Shown here: positions 60,425 through 64,000 of the stretch, in pieces
How positions within the stretch are numbered: the first letter of the stretch is position 1
Layout of the letters: each line of letters begins with the position of its first letter
Notes under the pieces: model-generated
The model's input: only the letters and a program-made list of their open reading frames with translations
Databases searched by the model: none
What the model was told of the DNA's origin: nothing
Source of the DNA: Dendrocalamus latiflorus
Taxonomy: Eukaryota; Streptophyta; Magnoliopsida; Poales; Poaceae
Length of the DNA: 64,000 nucleotides
Reading direction: 5' to 3'
Assembly (NCBI GenBank): GCA_017311315.1
Contig: CM029666.1
Location: 5,016,176-5,080,175 of the forward strand
Made by a program: the position numbers and the translations under genes

Positions 60425-63400
60425 ACTGTAGGGACCCAGATTTTACAATCTGGAATCTTCTGTGATTCCACCGCACTATTCCCTGGATCAGTAGATAGTG
60501 CTCACAGATTACAGTTCTGAATATCAAAGTACATATCATGCGAAAGCGTAAATATAATAGTAAACTTACTCATGGGCCGATTAGGCCGAAATCAATAAAT
60601 TACAGCAGCGGAAGAACGAATCATGCAGGTGGGACCTTCAGGACATGCCCACAGGCAGCCAACTGGAGGTGCGCGACCTAGCCCTTGACATCTTCATCTT
60701 TTCTGCCAGCTTGTCCAACCTTGATGCTGAGGCGAGGTGATTTGATTCCTGATGTTGAATTTTGTCGCAAAAGCGAGCGTGAGCACTCCAACCCCGTGCT
60801 CCGCGAGCCAATACACAGAATGCAAATAAATAGTATGCATGGCTTGTCAAAGGAGAAGCTTGGGTTATTTTATTTGCCAAAAATCACCTTTAGTAGCATT
60901 ATCATGATTTAATTATAGTATTATTGTTGCTACCTAAACTCTACATAACCATTACCATAATTGACTTATTCCACCAAAATACCCTTTAATTATTGACTGC
61001 TATCTAAAACTCCAAACAGCGAATATCATCAATTAACTAATCCACCGATCTCTTTCTTTCCATATTGGTTGCTCTCTAAGACTCCAAACAGTAAGTGACA
61101 TTATCCAATTACTCCACCGATTTTACACCTTCTATATTTATTGCTGTCTAAAACTCCAAACAGCGTGTGACATTATTTATATGTTCCACCAAACATACTC
61201 TTTCAAATTGATTGCTGTCTAATCTGCAAACAGCAGGTGACATCATTTAATTAATCCACCGAACATTCCCATCAAGATTTTCTAACAATCCAATCCTTTT
61301 TATTATTGATTCAACTCCACCAAGAATATCATTGATCAAGCCTACGATTCAATATTATATATCCACCAAGAATATCACTAATCAAGAATTATAATCCAAT
61401 ACTTGTATTATTCCTCCAAATTCCTGAAAATTCAATTAGATCATCTATCTAGCCTATCTATTCAGCTGGACCCCACTAATTTATTTCTCCCAGAACCCAC
61501 ACTATCATTTCCTATTCATGATCGACCTAAATCCACCAATACCTTTATGTGCATACTACAAACATCCATCTCCTTTTCTCACGACCCTGTTTATTCTACC
61601 CATATTTTATTTTGTAACAATAGAAATGTCACTATTTGAAATACAATACATAAAATTTTCTGAGACCTAGCAGCTTTGGAACAAATCATAATGTTCAAGG
61701 AATACTAACATGATTTTCCATACATATGGCATCACACCATATGCCTAATACACCATAATTTTTCCATACATATGGCATCACACCATATAACATCTTTCAG
61801 CGTTATATCCGCTTAACTTACCACTGGGACGACACCCAGGACAACTCAAATCAGGGCTTTCCACTGCCCTCCACTTTTCCATTCCTATTTTCCAAACATT
61901 TTTAAATAGAACTATATCTAGTTAAGTTCCCATGTCCGCCCTTGACCGTGGGCACGGCTATTCGAATAGTTTTGACTCTGCAGAGTTTGTACACTTTCAC
62001 CACAAGAGACAGTCAACTTGTTGCCCCACATGATGCCTTAGACATGTGGTTGAGCAGACCATCACAGTGACTTTTCAAAGTAGCTCGCCCCTTCCAGCAT
62101 TTCACCCTATGGGTCGCTCCCACTTGCGGTGGGTCCCATATGTTGTGCGGGATGTTCTCCTTCTGAACGTCTAGCAGCTGGCTACGTCCCCTGCTAGCCC
62201 ACCACAGCAGAACTTCACCCCCTGCGAGTGTCCCATTCAAGCCGTCGCACAGACTGCCGCTTGCACTACCCCACACCTCCTCCTGGAAGGATGACTTTCA
62301 GGGTCCGGTAAATCTACTAAGCCAAGTTGTATTTTGCAGACTTGTGGTTGTACTGTTTTACACGGGTTGACATGACAAGATTCAGTCCTTAGTGGTATCT
62401 GGGCGGTTCTACCACAAAACCACACTCTCGTGCACACCTGCACCATACCCTCGAACCATCCGCCCAGATAAATAAGCAATTTGAGGTTTTTGGGAATATA
62501 AAATAACCATTTTCAACATACATCAGTCATTACCACCATGACTGCCCAACCAATATTTCTCAGGATTAAAAGTGATGCTAGGGCGCTCCCGTGCCCATGA
62601 GTTTCTAAGCAAAACTAAGCATGGCATATAATTACGGACTTACTTTTGAAAAGTTACCATTATAATTTTGCTAAGGCGACAAGGTTCACATATTCGAGCA
62701 TTCCAAAGGAGGTGTAATATTAATCAAGCAAACAATGGGCATATAACTAAAATCTTAAATTAACATGTATTTGCATATAAAATAATAGCATGCAATTTGA
62801 TAATTTAAACCAAAGTAGTTTGTAGAAAACGTAGGTTCAACATGATCAAAGTATTGACTCGCCTGGCGCGGTTTACCGCGGTCTTGAGCTCACACGATGC
62901 TTTCTCTTGAGCTTCTAGTCTTTTTCTTCACTTCGCTCTTGATGTTGCGTGATCCTTTGATTCTTCGGACTCCAATATCTAATCACGTGCTAAACGACTG
63001 AATACAAATAAAGGCAAATAACTCAAAAGTTCCAAATAAATCCGAATAAACTCAAATTAGTTTTATTATGAGTTAACAGGTGATTTGTGTGATTTGAGGC
63101 AAGGCCTACGATAGGGTATGATGACTTGATCTCTTTATTAAAAATTTCTTTTATAATTTTTGTATTTATCAAGGAAGTTCTATGAGTCGGGTTAGACCTA
63201 TAGACGGGTGCAGGAGTTTAGTGTACAAATTTTATCTTTAGGGTATGCATTCTTTGCAACTCAGGTTATGGTGAAGGCAATCTGGACTGATGGATGAGAT
63301 CTGTACTTATTCTATAAATCTTTTAGTCAAAGGTATTATAACACTTGGATATCTTTATTAAGTTTTTAGAATAATCTCTGGTATAGGCCTTTACTTTGGT

Positions 63401-64000
63401 GTAGGATCATATTTAAAATGGATGCTATAGGCATACTAGTCATACATATATGTTAATAACTAATCCGTAATTAGACATGTATTAAGCTCATGTGTATCTT
63501 AATAAATTTTGTACCTTCTATGGATGTATTTTTAATTATGACTAAGGGTATTTTTACTAAATTTGGAACTTCTAACCAAAGCCACTTTTCTTTATGAGAT
63601 TTGAGACAATTTAACCAAAGTCATTTCTTATTAATATCTTTAATTAAAACTTAGCCTTTTGATCCAATTACATTAGCTACTTATATATATTTACTCTATT
63701 ATTAAATCTCAAATAATCTTATTTTATATCCTAATTAAATTTATTAACTTCTCTAAATTAGTCCCGAATTTTTCCACAATTTTCACTAATTAAAATGTGG
63801 TACAAAAACTGAAATCACACAAAGTGGAAAAGGTGTTGTCGGTGGGATCGAACCCGGGACCGGGGCAAAGGGGTTAACGCGCAATCGAGCTAGGCAGCAA
63901 ATCGTTCGGTGTTTCGCGACCCTTGGGGGAATGGCCGACTGATAAGGCATGCAGGGGCTGGGAGCCCATATGGAAGTCACCGGCCGAAAGCAGAGGAACC
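60425..64000. other. Unresolved LTR-like repeat DNA reaching the window edge
   Basis: TGTAGGGACCCAGATTTTAC at about 60427 looks like the start of a large LTR. No second copy, primer site or protein domain is visible inside the window. 61000-61280 holds about four imperfect units of roughly 65 bp around CT(A)AAACTCCAAACAG and GTGACATTAT. 61735-61790 contains a duplicated TTTCCATACATATGGCATCA phrase. 61940-62470 is GC-richer and non-coding. The last 170 bp include GGGATCGAACCCGGGACC. Confidence 0.35.
61000..61280. repeat. Imperfect tandem repeat, about 65-bp unit
   Basis: About four units share ATTG(A/G)(C/T)TGC T(A/C)TCTAA, ACTCCAAACAG and TCCACCGA/TCCACCAA blocks, with 15-25% divergence by eye. 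Confidence 0.6.

Noticed and set aside
63838..63870. tRNA-like B-box (GGTTCGATCCC on the minus strand)
   Set aside because: No A-box or cloverleaf can be built around it; such phrases are common in grass LTR sequences and SINE-like ends.

Overview
The window is plant nuclear DNA, almost certainly from a grass (Poaceae). The evidence is intron-split genes with very GC-rich coding exons, dense Tourist-, Stowaway-, hAT-, CACTA- and Mutator-type elements, and a grass-style LTR retrotransposon carrying an antisense gene. Only two ordinary host genes are visible, both on the minus strand: an intact 11-exon N-MYC-downregulated-like (NDL/SF21) gene at 1008-3623, and a 3-exon 1-aminocyclopropane-1-carboxylate synthase (ACS, ethylene biosynthesis) gene at 33431-35043. 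The genus cannot be fixed from the sequence alone.

Layout. 1-3.8 kb: NDL gene with its TATA region. 4.2-6.3 kb: fold-back MITE and plain spacer. About 6.3-9.4 kb: mitochondrial DNA insertion (NUMT) with broken atp1 and nad5 pieces, split by a 548-bp non-autonomous hAT element with a perfect 8-bp target duplication. 9.4-33 kb: gene-poor AT-rich spacer with a second hAT-like element, a fold-back MITE, a 1,747-bp CACTA element (perfect CCA duplication, hairpin subterminal repeats), Stowaway-type MITEs, LTR-like debris and a 1.36-kb terminal-inverted-repeat element holding a GC-rich insert. 33-35.2 kb: ACS gene. 35.3-37.1 kb: GC-rich retroelement-like block beside the ACS promoter. 38.2-43.3 kb: two Mutator-like elements 48 bp apart, each with a perfect 9-bp target duplication. 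The first is an 854-bp near-perfect palindrome. The second is a 4,179-bp element carrying a full plant mobile domain (PMD) gene and no transposase. 44.4-45.2 kb: three Tourist-like MITEs, one nested in another. 48.1-58.1 kb: a complete, young LTR retrotransposon lying in minus orientation, with near-identical 244/246-bp LTRs and TSD GCGGG. Its gag-protease frame is broken, pol is absent, it has three tandem-repeat arrays, and it carries a four-exon antisense gene of the 'putative gypsy type transposon' family. 58.5-60.2 kb: truncated Copia-like remnant. 60.4-64 kb: unresolved LTR-like repeat DNA.

The most interesting objects are the PMD-carrying Mutator-like element and the pol-less retrotransposon with an intron-bearing antisense gene. 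Both are mobile units that carry a non-transposase gene and must depend on enzymes supplied elsewhere. Exon boundaries were read by hand from splice dinucleotides and frame continuity; family assignments rest on recognised motifs, without database searches.
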